Assembly (NCBI RefSeq): GCF_002295115.1
Contig: NZ_NSFV01000002.1
Location: forward strand, 496,001 to 560,000
Origin: Mesorhizobium sp. WSM4311
Lineage (GTDB): Bacteria; Pseudomonadota; Alphaproteobacteria; Rhizobiales; Rhizobiaceae
Direction: 5' to 3'
Length of the DNA stretch: 64,000 nt
In this document: piece after piece, positions 17,117-25,775 of the stretch
Numbering within the stretch: the first letter of the stretch is position 1
Layout of the letters: each line of letters opens with the position of its first letter
Position numbers and translations under genes: made by a program
Notes under the pieces: model-generated
The model's database searches: none
Seen by the model: only the letters and a program-made list of their open reading frames with translations
Told to the model about the DNA's origin: nothing

Positions 17117-19048
17117 GTGCGTCGTATTGCTGTGTTTTTTCTCATCAACGAGCGTGGCGTTGCGGATGACTATGTCATCTTTCTGCTCGAAAAGCTGCGA
17201 GAGGTCGTTGACAAGATTGTTGTCGTTTCCAATGGCGATCTGTCGAAGCCGTCGGAAAAAGCGGTCAAGGCAAGCTGTGATCAACTGCTAGTGCGCGAGA
17301 GAGAGGGATTGGACCTCTGGGGATATAAGGCTGGAATTGAAGCGATCGGCCATGACGCTCTTTCCCAGTACGACGAACTGATCCTGCTGAATGACACCTG
17401 TTACGGCCCGCTTTTTCCTTTCTCCGAAATGTTTTCAGAGATGGAAGGTCGCGAAAGTGATTTCTGGGGCGCCGCCGCCCACAAGGAAATCGCGGCAAAT
17501 CCATTTACTGGAGCAGGTTATCTGCCTTGGCATCTCCAGACATGCTTTATCGCCATCCGGAACGACATGCTGAGATCGCAAACCTTCAAGAGATACTGGG
17601 CAAAATTGCCGGAAACAAAGAGTGACCCAGATGCCTTTCTGATTCACGCCTCGCAATTCACAAAACATTTTACAGGTCTGGGCTATTCGGCGGAAGCGTA
17701 TATCGACCCGGAGAAATACGGCTCGCACGATCCCGCGTTCATCAATGTTGATGAAGCAGTCATCAATCGTTTTCCACTGCTGAAGCGAAGCTTGTTGTTG
17801 AACGAACCAACTGTCCTTGAGCACAATCCTGTCGATTTACCGCGCGCTTTGCGCGTTATCGAGGAAACGTCCGACTACGATATGAATTTGATTTGGCGCG
17901 ATGTTCTGCGCGATTCCGAATTGCGCAATCTCAGCACCAACGCGGCTCTGACGAGTGTGCTGCCGAATGAGCGCATCAAGGACGATGATGCTCCTACCGA
18001 CTACGGCAAAGTGGCGGTTTGCGCACATATTTACTACATCGATATGCTCGACGAGATGCTGGATCTGACCGAGAACATCCCTGTTCCCTATGATTTCATT
18101 GCCACGACGGACACGTCGGAAAAGCAGGCCAAGATCGAAGCCCTCTTGGCAAAGCGCCCCGGCATTAACAAGGCGATTGTCAGGATCGTGGAGCAGAACC
18201 GCGGTCGGGACATGTCTTCGCTGTTCATCTCCTTGCGTGACCTGCTGGTCGACGATCGTTATGACCTTGTCTGCCGCCTGCACACGAAAAAGTCACCTCA
18301 GGTGCAGTCATCGAGGAGCAACCTGTTCAAGCGGCATCTGCTCGAGAACCTGCTGAATACCCGTGGTTACGTTCACAACGTATTGGACCTGTTCCAGGAC
18401 AACGCTTCGATCGGTCTCGTCATTCCACCGCTTATTCACATCTCCTATCCAACCATGGGGCGCGTCTGGTTCTCCAACAGGCCCAAGGTTGAGGAAACCG
18501 CGCGCCTATTGAACATTGATGTCAAATTCGATGACACCACTCCGGTGGCTGCCTATGGCACCATGTTCTGGTTCCGGCCCCGCGCCTTACGAAAATTATT
18601 CGAACATCGGTGGAAGTGGGAAGACTTTAATGCCGAACCACATCATGTCGATGGCGGCCTGGCTCATGCGCTTGAGCGCCTGACGGCCTACGCGGCCCAG
18701 GATGTGGGCTATATCACCCAGCACATCATGTGCGCTCATCAAGCGGCGCACAACTACGCCATGCTGGAATTCAAGATGCAAAAGCTTGTCGGCATGCTGC
18801 CGATGAACGACTTTCCATTGCACTATCAGATGCTGTCTACGTGGAAAAAAGCTGATTTTCCCCTGCTTGCACCAGCACCGCAATTGCCAGCGCCGCCACT
18901 GTCGGTGAAGCGCTCTCTGGCTGAACTCAATTTTGCCACTAAAAGCTCCCTGAAGTTCAGGGTACCTATCCTGTTCAAGATTCTAAGGCCGTTCTATCGC
19001 TGCGTCAGGGCGGTCTTAAAACCAAATTCTCGGCGTAATAGCGCATAA
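17117..19048 (+). CDS. RgpF-type rhamnan synthesis protein, copy 2 (tandem paralogue)
   Basis: A 643-residue tandem paralogue of the preceding gene, nearly colinear with it. I chose the GTG at 17117, the position homologous to copy 1, with AGGAG at 17105-17109; the frame also opens upstream. The domain order is the same, but the motif that reads RENKGFD in copies 1 and 3 is REREGLD (60-66) here, and GGMFWFRP has become GTMFWFRP. The other motifs, NRGRDM and HTKK, remain. The tail KSSLKFRVP starts at residue 609. The gene may have altered linkage or donor specificity, or a weakened first domain. It is intact, without frameshift. Confidence 0.85.
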   Translation: MRRIAVFFLINERGVADDYVIFLLEKLREVVDKIVVVSNGDLSKPSEKAVKASCDQLLVREREGLDLWGYKAGIEAIGHDALSQYDELILLNDTCYGPLFPFSEMFSEMEGRESDFWGAAAHKEIAANPFTGAGYLPWHLQTCFIAIRNDMLRSQTFKRYWAKLPETKSDPDAFLIHASQFTKHFTGLGYSAEAYIDPEKYGSHDPAFINVDEAVINRFPLLKRSLLLNEPTVLEHNPVDLPRALRVIEETSDYDMNLIWRDVLRDSELRNLSTNAALTSVLPNERIKDDDAPTDYGKVAVCAHIYYIDMLDEMLDLTENIPVPYDFIATTDTSEKQAKIEALLAKRPGINKAIVRIVEQNRGRDMSSLFISLRDLLVDDRYDLVCRLHTKKSPQVQSSRSNLFKRHLLENLLNTRGYVHNVLDLFQDNASIGLVIPPLIHISYPTMGRVWFSNRPKVEETARLLNIDVKFDDTTPVAAYGTMFWFRPRALRKLFEHRWKWEDFNAEPHHVDGGLAHALERLTAYAAQDVGYITQHIMCAHQAAHNYAMLEFKMQKLVGMLPMNDFPLHYQMLSTWKKADFPLLAPAPQLPAPPLSVKRSLAELNFATKSSLKFRVPILFKILRPFYRCVRAVLKPNSRRNSA

Positions 19049-19169
19049 CCTGGAATGACTCGTCTGAGGTCCCAACCCACTCATCCATCAGTGGAATTTT
19101 CAGCCTTAAGCGGCCGCTGCTGCAATGCCAAGCGCGCCACATGAAGCCGAACCAACCGAGGATTTTTAC

Positions 19170-19928
19170 ATGGATGCCGCTCCGCCAGAATTCAGCAGAA
19201 ATGAGCTTGCCGCTCTTGTCGGTCGCAAATCAACCCTCGAACTGGGGCCTTTCACGAATCCAACCCTGCGTGGCCGAAATATTAAATATTTCGACGTCAT
19301 GGACAAACACGGACTGATCAAGAGGGCGGATGCGATCGGCTATGCCTACTCCAGCCCCGTCGATATTCATTATGTCTCCAGCAATGGCGACTTGAGTATC
19401 GTCGACGAAAAGTTTGATTTTTGCCTGAGCGGTCACTGCATCGAGCATCAACCGGATCTGATCTATCATCTGAACCAGGTGGCGAGAATTCTCGTGCCGA
19501 CGGGCAGATACCTCCTGATTATCCCGGACAAGCGCTACTGCTTCGATCATTTCATTCCAGAGAGCTCAATTGCGGATTTCATCGGCGCTCGGGGCAACAA
19601 GGTTCACACCGCAACGAGCGTTATCGAACACATAGCTCTAACCACGCATAATGACGCGGCACGCCATTGGGCTGGAGATCACGGGGTCGCAAAATTTCGG
19701 CAAGATATGACGACTGTCTCGCAGGCAATGAGCGGGTACGACAATTCCGGCGGGGCCTACATCGATGTGCACGCCTGGCAATTCACCCCGCAGAGTTTCC
19801 GCTCCGGAATAGAGGTACTTGCCAATCTCGGCCTCATTGGGCTTGACGTGGAGCAAGTCTATGCCACGCCGCACAACACTTTTGAATTCTGCGCGATTTT
19901 GAAGCGACGGCTGGGGACTAAAAGCTGA
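19170..19928 (+). CDS. Class I SAM-dependent methyltransferase
   Basis: A 252-residue methyltransferase. The SAM motif is TLELGPFTNPTL near residues 25-36, and FDFCLSGHCIEHQPDLIYHL, near 90-110, fits motif II with the following LVPTGRYLLIIPD. The H-E-H pattern resembles small glycan-modifying methyltransferases seen beside RgpF genes. I chose the ATG at 19170 because CGAGGA stands seven bases before it; an in-frame ATG at 19125 would add 15 residues but has no ribosome site. It lies between two rgpF genes, so a role in O-methylating the polymer is likely but not proven. Confidence 0.78.
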   Translation: MDAAPPEFSRNELAALVGRKSTLELGPFTNPTLRGRNIKYFDVMDKHGLIKRADAIGYAYSSPVDIHYVSSNGDLSIVDEKFDFCLSGHCIEHQPDLIYHLNQVARILVPTGRYLLIIPDKRYCFDHFIPESSIADFIGARGNKVHTATSVIEHIALTTHNDAARHWAGDHGVAKFRQDMTTVSQAMSGYDNSGGAYIDVHAWQFTPQSFRSGIEVLANLGLIGLDVEQVYATPHNTFEFCAILKRRLGTKS

Positions 19929-20112
19929 CTGGATGTACCGCCGGGACAGATTTAACTGCTGCCAATCTGCTGCTAATCATAGCCCCCGCAGGGTCGATGG
20001 TGGTGCCAGCCTAAAGGTGGCGCCGTGCCGGAATGATGCCCTTTCAAAGCCGACAGGTTGCGTAACCGCGGTGTTCGAAGTAGGTGCTGCTAGAATTCCG
20101 TGAGGTACCAAA

Positions 20113-21252
20113 TTGGCCGGCAGCTACAACGCAAGTCTGAACCGAGTGCCCTTCTTGGATGCCTTGCGTGGGCTGGCGGCCATTTGGGTCGTCGTTGTGC
20201 ACGTGGCGATGCTTCCATCTCCGCGTCTTCCAGTTGCACCGTTTCTCGATCTGTTCGTCGTAAACGGCACCATGGGGGTGGATCTGTTTTTCGTGGTGAG
20301 TGCGTTTTCACTCTGCCTCAGCATGCCGGTTCATGATCGGGAAGTTCGCCCGATATTAGGGTTCGCACTGCGGAGATTTTTCAGGATAGCTCCGCTATTT
20401 TACCTAATTATCCTGGTCATGTGCATTCACAATTTCAGCGGTGTAAAGATCGATGGAAAATCGATCCTGTTGAATATGACATTTCTGTTTAATCTGGTTC
20501 CAGGTTACCAGACGTCCATCGTTCCGGCGGGTTGGACGGTTGGCGTGGAAATGGTATTTTACATGATATTCCCCTTTTTGTATCGATTTTCTAAAGGTGT
20601 AATTCTGTCGGTTTCGGTATTTTTTGCCTCTATATGCATAGCTGCCCTTTTCTTTATGAATATAAATTTATTTGTTGCTGATCCATTCAATTACTACCTG
20701 TATTCAATTCTTTATCGAGCTCCGATTTTTACCTTCGGCCTTATCGCTTTCTATTTGTTGCCGATATTGGAAAAGCATCCGGAAGGAAAGCGGATAGGTT
20801 TGGCTCTTCTGACGTTTGTGCCTGTGATGTTTTTTGCCATCACGGCAAATAAGGTTGCGATATTCGACAAATATTATTGGGAAGGGGTGATGTTTGGTGC
20901 GTTGGTGGTCGGGCTCGGCCTTCTCCCCGTTGCCGTGATCGTCAATCCTGTTTCGGCGTGGCTGGGGAGAATCAGTTACTCGGTCTATCTGCTTCACAGC
21001 CTTTTTATCGTCGTGCTCATTCCGACCATGAGGTCGATCCAGGGGATGGTCGAGAGTCCAACGATTGCTTTCATGCTCAGCCTGACGCTGACTCTAGCCT
21101 TGGTGATCCCGTCTGCCTTCCTGCTCAATTATTTCGTTGAAGATCCAGTCAACAAATGGGGCAAGCGCTTTTCGTCTCGGGTCGCCGGCCGCAAAAACGT
21201 CGGCGCGCTTGCGACGGGGGAACCGGTTCTCGCTGAGTCTTCAATGGGTTAG
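20113..21252 (+). CDS. Acyltransferase family 3 (OafA/YrhL-like) membrane O-acetylase
   Basis: A 379-residue membrane acyltransferase with about ten hydrophobic helices. The N-terminal signature PFLDALRGLAAIWVVVVHV (13-31) includes the conserved arginine and H30 of the AT3 family. Later, LGRISYSVYLLHSL near 288-301 and the closing FVEDPVNKWGKR are typical. Such proteins O-acetylate surface sugars using acetyl-CoA across the inner membrane. The start is TTG at 20113, with GAGGT at 20102-20106. Parts of the gene, about 20380-20900, are AT-rich compared with the rest. O-acetylated 6-deoxyhexoses in rhizobial O-antigens fit this role. Confidence 0.87.
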   Translation: MAGSYNASLNRVPFLDALRGLAAIWVVVVHVAMLPSPRLPVAPFLDLFVVNGTMGVDLFFVVSAFSLCLSMPVHDREVRPILGFALRRFFRIAPLFYLIILVMCIHNFSGVKIDGKSILLNMTFLFNLVPGYQTSIVPAGWTVGVEMVFYMIFPFLYRFSKGVILSVSVFFASICIAALFFMNINLFVADPFNYYLYSILYRAPIFTFGLIAFYLLPILEKHPEGKRIGLALLTFVPVMFFAITANKVAIFDKYYWEGVMFGALVVGLGLLPVAVIVNPVSAWLGRISYSVYLLHSLFIVVLIPTMRSIQGMVESPTIAFMLSLTLTLALVIPSAFLLNYFVEDPVNKWGKRFSSRVAGRKNVGALATGEPVLAESSMG

Positions 21253-21578
21253 GCCGCTTGTTCATTCCCAAGGCTTCTTTCGGGGTAACTCTGGTTACCT
21301 TCTGCATGGCCAATGTGAGGGGTCAGTTGGCACGCCGCATGTCGGCACGGAACAGGATCGCGTCCCTCCGGCCTTTTTTATCGGCATCGAATGGTCTAAT
21401 GCGTGCACCTGATGTGCTCTGCAGGATAGTGCCGATATCACGGACTTTGACGAGACGACCCGGAGACATCATCCCTCGATGACGTCTGGGTGGCAGGATG
21501 CGGCCAACGTCTCTTTCGATCCCGTATCGGGGCGCGCGCCAATTTTAAGTTCCATATGCACCAGAGAGAGATAGGCCG
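21253..21578. other. 326-bp intergenic stretch without a supported gene
   Basis: This gap between the acyltransferase and the third rgpF gene holds short overlapping frames on plus, none with family resemblance or a good ribosome site. A small hairpin GTAAC-TCTG-GTTAC lies near 21287-21300. Nothing else was recognised; a promoter for rgpF copy 3 would be expected here. Confidence 0.5.
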
Positions 21579-23405
21579 ATGAGGCGCCTGGCAATCGCAT
21601 TTTATTACGATCAAGATGGCAAGATAGATGAGTATTATTTTCACCTGATCGCATCGATAAAGCCTTTTGTTGAAAAACTGCTGGTGGTTTGCAACGGTCC
21701 GGTGGACGAAGCGGCCGAATCTCGCCTTTCCGAGGCCGCCGCCGACGTCCTGGTCAGGGAAAACAAGGGGTTCGATGTCTGGGCCTATCGGGCTGCCCTC
21801 GAACATATCGGGTGGGATGAACTTTCACACTTCGACGAGATATTGTTTTTCAACCACACTTTCTACGGGCCGATTTTCCCCTTCTCGGAAATGTTCTCGG
21901 AGATGGACCGGCGTCACTGCGACTTTTGGGGAATCTCCGCCCACAGGGCGTTAAGACCCCATCCGATCGACGTCACAAAATCCGAACTGCCTTTCCATCT
22001 CAACTCCCATTTCATCGCAGTGCGGCGGTCCTTGCATCAGTCGAAGGCGTTTCGTGACTATTGGACCCGGATGGTGTCCATCAACTCGTATATGGAGTCA
22101 GTTGCGAAGCACGAGATGGTGTTCACAGCGCATTTTCAGGCTTTGGGCTACACCTGTTCGGTATTGCTCGATCCGGAGCGATACAAGACGCCATACCCGG
22201 TTTTCATGGAGCCGGACAAAACGCTGGAGGACCGGAGCCCGATCCTGAAGCGTCGCCTCTTCTTTCATGACCCGCTGTTTCTCGAGCGCGAGGCGATCAA
22301 TCTGCCGCGAGCCTTGGAGATAATCGAAGAGCGATCGGACTACGATTTGTCGCTGATATGGAGAAGCGTCGGTCGCCTGGGCCCACCCCGAACGCTCAAT
22401 AGCAACGCCGCGCTGCTCTCCGTCCTGCCAGATGTGCATATTGGTGCTCGAAGAACCCGGTTTCGGGTAGCTGTTCTTGCCCATGTCTATCACGCCGACA
22501 TGATCGATGAGATTCTGGGCTACACCGAAAACATCCCGAAGGGTTATGACCTCATCATTACGACCGACAATACCAACAAGCAGGCGTTGATCCAGCAGGC
22601 AATCACCAAAGCACCGAACTGCAGAAAGGCCGTGGTTCTGGTCGTCCAGTCGAATGACGGCCGGGATACTTCAGCCCTTCTCATCGGGTGCCGTGACTAT
22701 GTGCTCGAGGACCGCTACGATTTGATATGCCGGATACATTCCAAGCGATCTTCCCAAGACGGCACAAAGGGAGATTTGTTCAAGCTTCACATGTTCGAGA
22801 ACCTTCTCCACAGCCCTGATTATGTTCTAAATTTGCTTGATCTTTTCGCCAAGAACCCCGCACTTGGTCTCGTTATTCCTCCGATCATCCATATTGGATA
22901 TCCGACCATGGGAAACTCATGGTTCGGCAACAAGCCCAATGTTGCAAAATTGGCCAAAAAACTGGGTCTGAATGCCCATCTGGATCACAGTACACCTGTC
23001 GCGCCTTACGGTGGGATGTACTGGTTTCGCCCTGCAGCTCTAAGGAAGCTTTTCGAAGAAGAGTGGGGCTGGAACGATTTTGCCAATATGGATTATCGGG
23101 ATGGGAGTTTGGTCCATGCCATAGAGCGGCTCATAGCCTATGTCGCAATCGACGCCGGCTATAGCTTCCGGCACGTGATGACCACAAGGAATGCTGCTCA
23201 CAACTACGTAATGTTGGAAACCAAATTGATATCATTGCTGGAGAATGCATCGCCGGCGGAATTCGGAAACCTCGGCGTGAAAAGATCCTTTCACGGCCTC
23301 CTCTTCTCGATCAAGAGGTCGATCGTGTTCAGATCGCCACTAGCGTTCAGGATTCTCAGGCCACTCTATCGCGGCCTGCGAAGAATAATCGCGTTTGGGG
23401 ATTAG
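21579..23405 (+). CDS. RgpF-type rhamnan synthesis protein, copy 3
   Basis: A 608-residue member of the same family as the two tandem copies, but clearly more diverged and without their proline-rich linker. RENKGFDVWAY starts at residue 60, exactly as in copy 1, followed by FFNHTFYGPIFPFSEMF. The second domain has DGRDTSALL in place of RGRDMSAFF, then HSKRS and GGMYWFRP. The C-terminus has the tail KRSIVFRSP (579-587) with ILRPLYRGLRR, showing that the tail is conserved beyond the recent duplication. The start is the ATG at 21579. It probably forms a different glycosidic linkage of the same polymer. Confidence 0.83.
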   Translation: MRRLAIAFYYDQDGKIDEYYFHLIASIKPFVEKLLVVCNGPVDEAAESRLSEAAADVLVRENKGFDVWAYRAALEHIGWDELSHFDEILFFNHTFYGPIFPFSEMFSEMDRRHCDFWGISAHRALRPHPIDVTKSELPFHLNSHFIAVRRSLHQSKAFRDYWTRMVSINSYMESVAKHEMVFTAHFQALGYTCSVLLDPERYKTPYPVFMEPDKTLEDRSPILKRRLFFHDPLFLEREAINLPRALEIIEERSDYDLSLIWRSVGRLGPPRTLNSNAALLSVLPDVHIGARRTRFRVAVLAHVYHADMIDEILGYTENIPKGYDLIITTDNTNKQALIQQAITKAPNCRKAVVLVVQSNDGRDTSALLIGCRDYVLEDRYDLICRIHSKRSSQDGTKGDLFKLHMFENLLHSPDYVLNLLDLFAKNPALGLVIPPIIHIGYPTMGNSWFGNKPNVAKLAKKLGLNAHLDHSTPVAPYGGMYWFRPAALRKLFEEEWGWNDFANMDYRDGSLVHAIERLIAYVAIDAGYSFRHVMTTRNAAHNYVMLETKLISLLENASPAEFGNLGVKRSFHGLLFSIKRSIVFRSPLAFRILRPLYRGLRRIIAFGD

Positions 23406-23503
23406 CCAGATGGCGATGCAACAAACAGAGCACTCTCACGTGGGCAAGTCGCTCGTGAGGGCGCCAACTGCCTCTCGCCGCGCGTTTGCTGTCCGCGCAT
23501 GCA

Positions 23504-24847
23504 TCAGCCACGGGCGAACAAGCGACGTATCAGCCGCAAAGGTGCGGTCAGCCGCCAACTGCGCGACGTGAGCAGCGCGTCGCGCTCATTGGCGATGCAG
23601 TTCATGTCCCGTAGGAGCGCATCGCGTTCGGCGATTAAGCTAGCTTGGGCATCTACGAGGGCATCCCGTTCAGCGATTGAGCTGGCTTGGGTATCTACGA
23701 GGGCATCCCGTTCAGCGATTAAGCTCGCTTGGGTATTTACGAGCGCATCCCGTTCAGCGATCAGAGTGTCGCGAAATCCGACGAGGGCATCACGTTCGTC
23801 AGCCAAGCCGCGGACTTGAACGGATTGCTGTTCCAAGAAGCTCGCAAGCTTCGAATTCTCTTGACGGACCCACTTTATCTCGGTGCTGCGCGCGCCAAGC
23901 TCACCATGCAATTGCGCAACCGCCAATTCCTCCGTCGCCATGGCCGCCGAAAATGTTTCGCAGGCTTCGTCGAATCTCGTCCGCATCATATCCAGCTGAG
24001 CAAGCAAGCCATCGTCTTCATCGCCGGCGGCGATTGCGGTCAGAATTTGATAGCTCTCACGGACCAGCGCCGTAACATCCGGATGATTACGCACATCTTC
24101 CAGCGTGGACCTTTCATGATAGAGGTCTGTCGTCAGAAACTGTTCGATCTTGACGTCCGAGTGGTCGGGCTGAGCTGGCCAGGCGACACCGGTTTTTTCA
24201 GCTGCGCGGTCCATATGCTTTCGCCAGTCGGCTAGGAACCCTTCATATGACAGAATATATCGCGGCATGTGTCGTGAATGATATTCAGCTTCGAGCACAT
24301 GCCTGAGCCACAACAGCAGGGACGCTGGCAGCGCTAAATTATGTCGCCGGCGCAGCGAATATGCGACCTCAAGAGGATTGCGTACGGGCAGAAGGGCGAC
24401 AGGGCTGACATTCATTTCGTCCAAGATCGACGACATGAACGGAACAAATCTGCATGTCCGTGGGTCTTTGATAACGATCAACGGTTCGTCGCCGAACTCA
24501 TCGATGAGCAGCTGTTTTATTTTCTGGCGACACGGTTCTGTTGCCTTTGAGTTCATCCTTTGCTGATCGAGTTGACGCCAGTCAAGCCAGGACGAGCCTG
24601 CCGATGCGAGCAGTTCGTCGTGGGCAAGGGCAAGGGGCGCACTCTCGAAGAATCCGCGCGGATTGGCCGCGTGCGACGGCATCGGGGTCTTCGGGCCGGC
24701 TGCTCCCAATGCATTGATTACGCCCCCAAGCGCCGAGGTTCCGCTCCTGTGCATTCCCAGGATTAAGATGGCTTGACGCCTCGGTGCCTGTGGCAATCCG
24801 GCTGTTGGGGTTATCAAATTGAGGTGCTTTTCGGTCCGGTTGGTCAA
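23504..24847 (-). CDS. Sulfotransferase with repeat coiled coil and SWRLT-type tail
   Basis: A 447-residue protein. The N-terminal ~280 residues resemble PAPS-dependent sulfotransferases: the 5'-phosphosulfate loop is LILGMHRSGTSALGG (28-42) and the 3'-phosphate region is VIKDPRTCRFVPF near 125. Residues about 300-425 form a predicted coiled coil that includes four 14-residue repeats of the type LIAERDALVDTQAS. The C-terminus is SRSWRLTAPLRLIRRLFARG. The start is TTG at 24847, or possibly TTG at 24817; a candidate promoter lies only about 10 bp upstream, so the leader may be very short. It converges with rgpF copy 3. I infer sulfation of the O-polysaccharide, perhaps as a chain-end cap; the acceptor is unproven. 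Confidence 0.82.
   Translation of the reverse strand: MTNRTEKHLNLITPTAGLPQAPRRQAILILGMHRSGTSALGGVINALGAAGPKTPMPSHAANPRGFFESAPLALAHDELLASAGSSWLDWRQLDQQRMNSKATEPCRQKIKQLLIDEFGDEPLIVIKDPRTCRFVPFMSSILDEMNVSPVALLPVRNPLEVAYSLRRRHNLALPASLLLWLRHVLEAEYHSRHMPRYILSYEGFLADWRKHMDRAAEKTGVAWPAQPDHSDVKIEQFLTTDLYHERSTLEDVRNHPDVTALVRESYQILTAIAAGDEDDGLLAQLDMMRTRFDEACETFSAAMATEELAVAQLHGELGARSTEIKWVRQENSKLASFLEQQSVQVRGLADERDALVGFRDTLIAERDALVNTQASLIAERDALVDTQASSIAERDALVDAQASLIAERDALLRDMNCIANERDALLTSRSWRLTAPLRLIRRLFARG
23631..23798 (-). repeat. Four 42-bp tandem repeats inside the sulfotransferase gene
   Basis: Four consecutive 42-bp units (23631, 23673, 23715, 23757) each encode 14 residues, two heptads, of the sulfotransferase coiled coil. 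The first three are nearly identical and the fourth is diverged; a degraded further unit may lie at 23591-23630. The unit length keeps both reading frame and heptad phase. Confidence 0.9.
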
Positions 24848-24857
24848 CTTTCAGTAC

Positions 24858-24886
24858 GCTTAGACCAGCCTCTATCAAAACGTCAA
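24858..24886 (-). promoter_or_regulatory. Candidate promoter of the sulfotransferase
   Basis: On the minus strand TTGACG (24886-24881) is followed after 17 bp by CTAAGC (24863-24858). The same -10 hexamer occurs in front of rfbA. The -10 is only 10 bp from the TTG start at 24847, which would give an almost leaderless mRNA or favour the later TTG at 24817. Confidence 0.4.
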
Positions 24887-25068
24887 TCTATGAAGATCGC
24901 GACGGACGCAACTCTTGGTCGGGTTGCGGGGCTGACAGGGCGGGCCGATTTCTGTCGTTCGGCCGCGACTTCGCGAGTGGTTTTGGACCGTTGACGGCCT
25001 GCGGAAAAGGATGATGCTACGACTATCGAGCCCTTGCTCGATCTCGATATCGAATATCGCGAGACGCT

Positions 25069-25770
25069 TTAAGCCAGCGACTCCACCCGGCCACCTCTAA
25101 GTGTGAGTTTCTTCGTGCAAACGCGCTGGATGAGCGCATCGTCGTGGCTGGCCAGCACGATGATGCCGGCCTTTTCCGCCAGTTCGTCCATGCGTCGTTT
25201 GGCTTTTTCCTGGAACGACGCGTCGCCGGCGCCAATCCATTCATCCATTAGCAGAATTTCAGGCTCGAGAGTGGTCGCTGCTGCAAACGCCAAACGTGCC
25301 GCCATGCCTTGGCTGTACGCCTTGAACGGCAGGTCGATGAAGTCGCCCAGTTCGCTGAAATCGATTATTTCTTCCATCTTCTCTTCGATCTCGGCCGCCG
25401 TCCAACCGCTGATCAACCCTCTCAGCACGATGTTTCTGCGCCCGGTGGCCTCGGGACGAAACCCTATGTGGATGTTGAACAGGGCATCGACCTTGCCTGC
25501 GATCGATATCGTGCCACCCGATGGCTGGTAGATTCCGTATAGAACCTTGAGCAGGGTGGTCTTGCCGGCGCCATTCGGGCCGACAAGCCCTAACCGGTCG
25601 CCCGCCTTGAGCTCGAAGCTGACACCGTCGAGCGCCTGCACGACCTGTTTGGTGCCCGACTTGGCTATATTGCCGCCGAGAGCGCTCCGACGCCGGCCGG
25701 GCGCCGAAAGCGTCAACTTTTCAAACAGGCGATAGACGAGGCTGACATTGTTCAGGGTGATGGAGGTCAT
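25069..25770 (-). CDS. wzt: Wzt-type polysaccharide ABC transporter ATPase
   Basis: A 233-residue ATPase of the polysaccharide export ABC family. Walker A is GPNGAGKT (64-71), the signature is YSQGMAARL (152-160), Walker B is LLMDEW (173-178) and the switch histidine is H209. The start is the ATG at 25770, where MTSITLNNVSLVY begins the fold, five bases after the permease stop. It ends right after the nucleotide-binding domain, so it lacks the C-terminal carbohydrate-binding domain of Wzt proteins that recognise capped O-antigens. It should energise export of the completed undecaprenyl-linked glycan to the periplasm together with Wzm. Confidence 0.92.
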   Translation of the reverse strand: MTSITLNNVSLVYRLFEKLTLSAPGRRRSALGGNIAKSGTKQVVQALDGVSFELKAGDRLGLVGPNGAGKTTLLKVLYGIYQPSGGTISIAGKVDALFNIHIGFRPEATGRRNIVLRGLISGWTAAEIEEKMEEIIDFSELGDFIDLPFKAYSQGMAARLAFAAATTLEPEILLMDEWIGAGDASFQEKAKRRMDELAEKAGIIVLASHDDALIQRVCTKKLTLRGGRVESLA

Positions 25771-25775
25771 GGAAC

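Noticed and set aside
21258..21482. Plus-strand frame of 74 codons between the acyltransferase and rgpF copy 3
   Set aside because: It has no similarity that I recognise, a poor start, and competing frames of the same size.
23631..23798. CRISPR-like array
   Set aside because: The 42-bp units are contiguous, without spacers, and encode a heptad-repeat coiled coil in the sulfotransferase.
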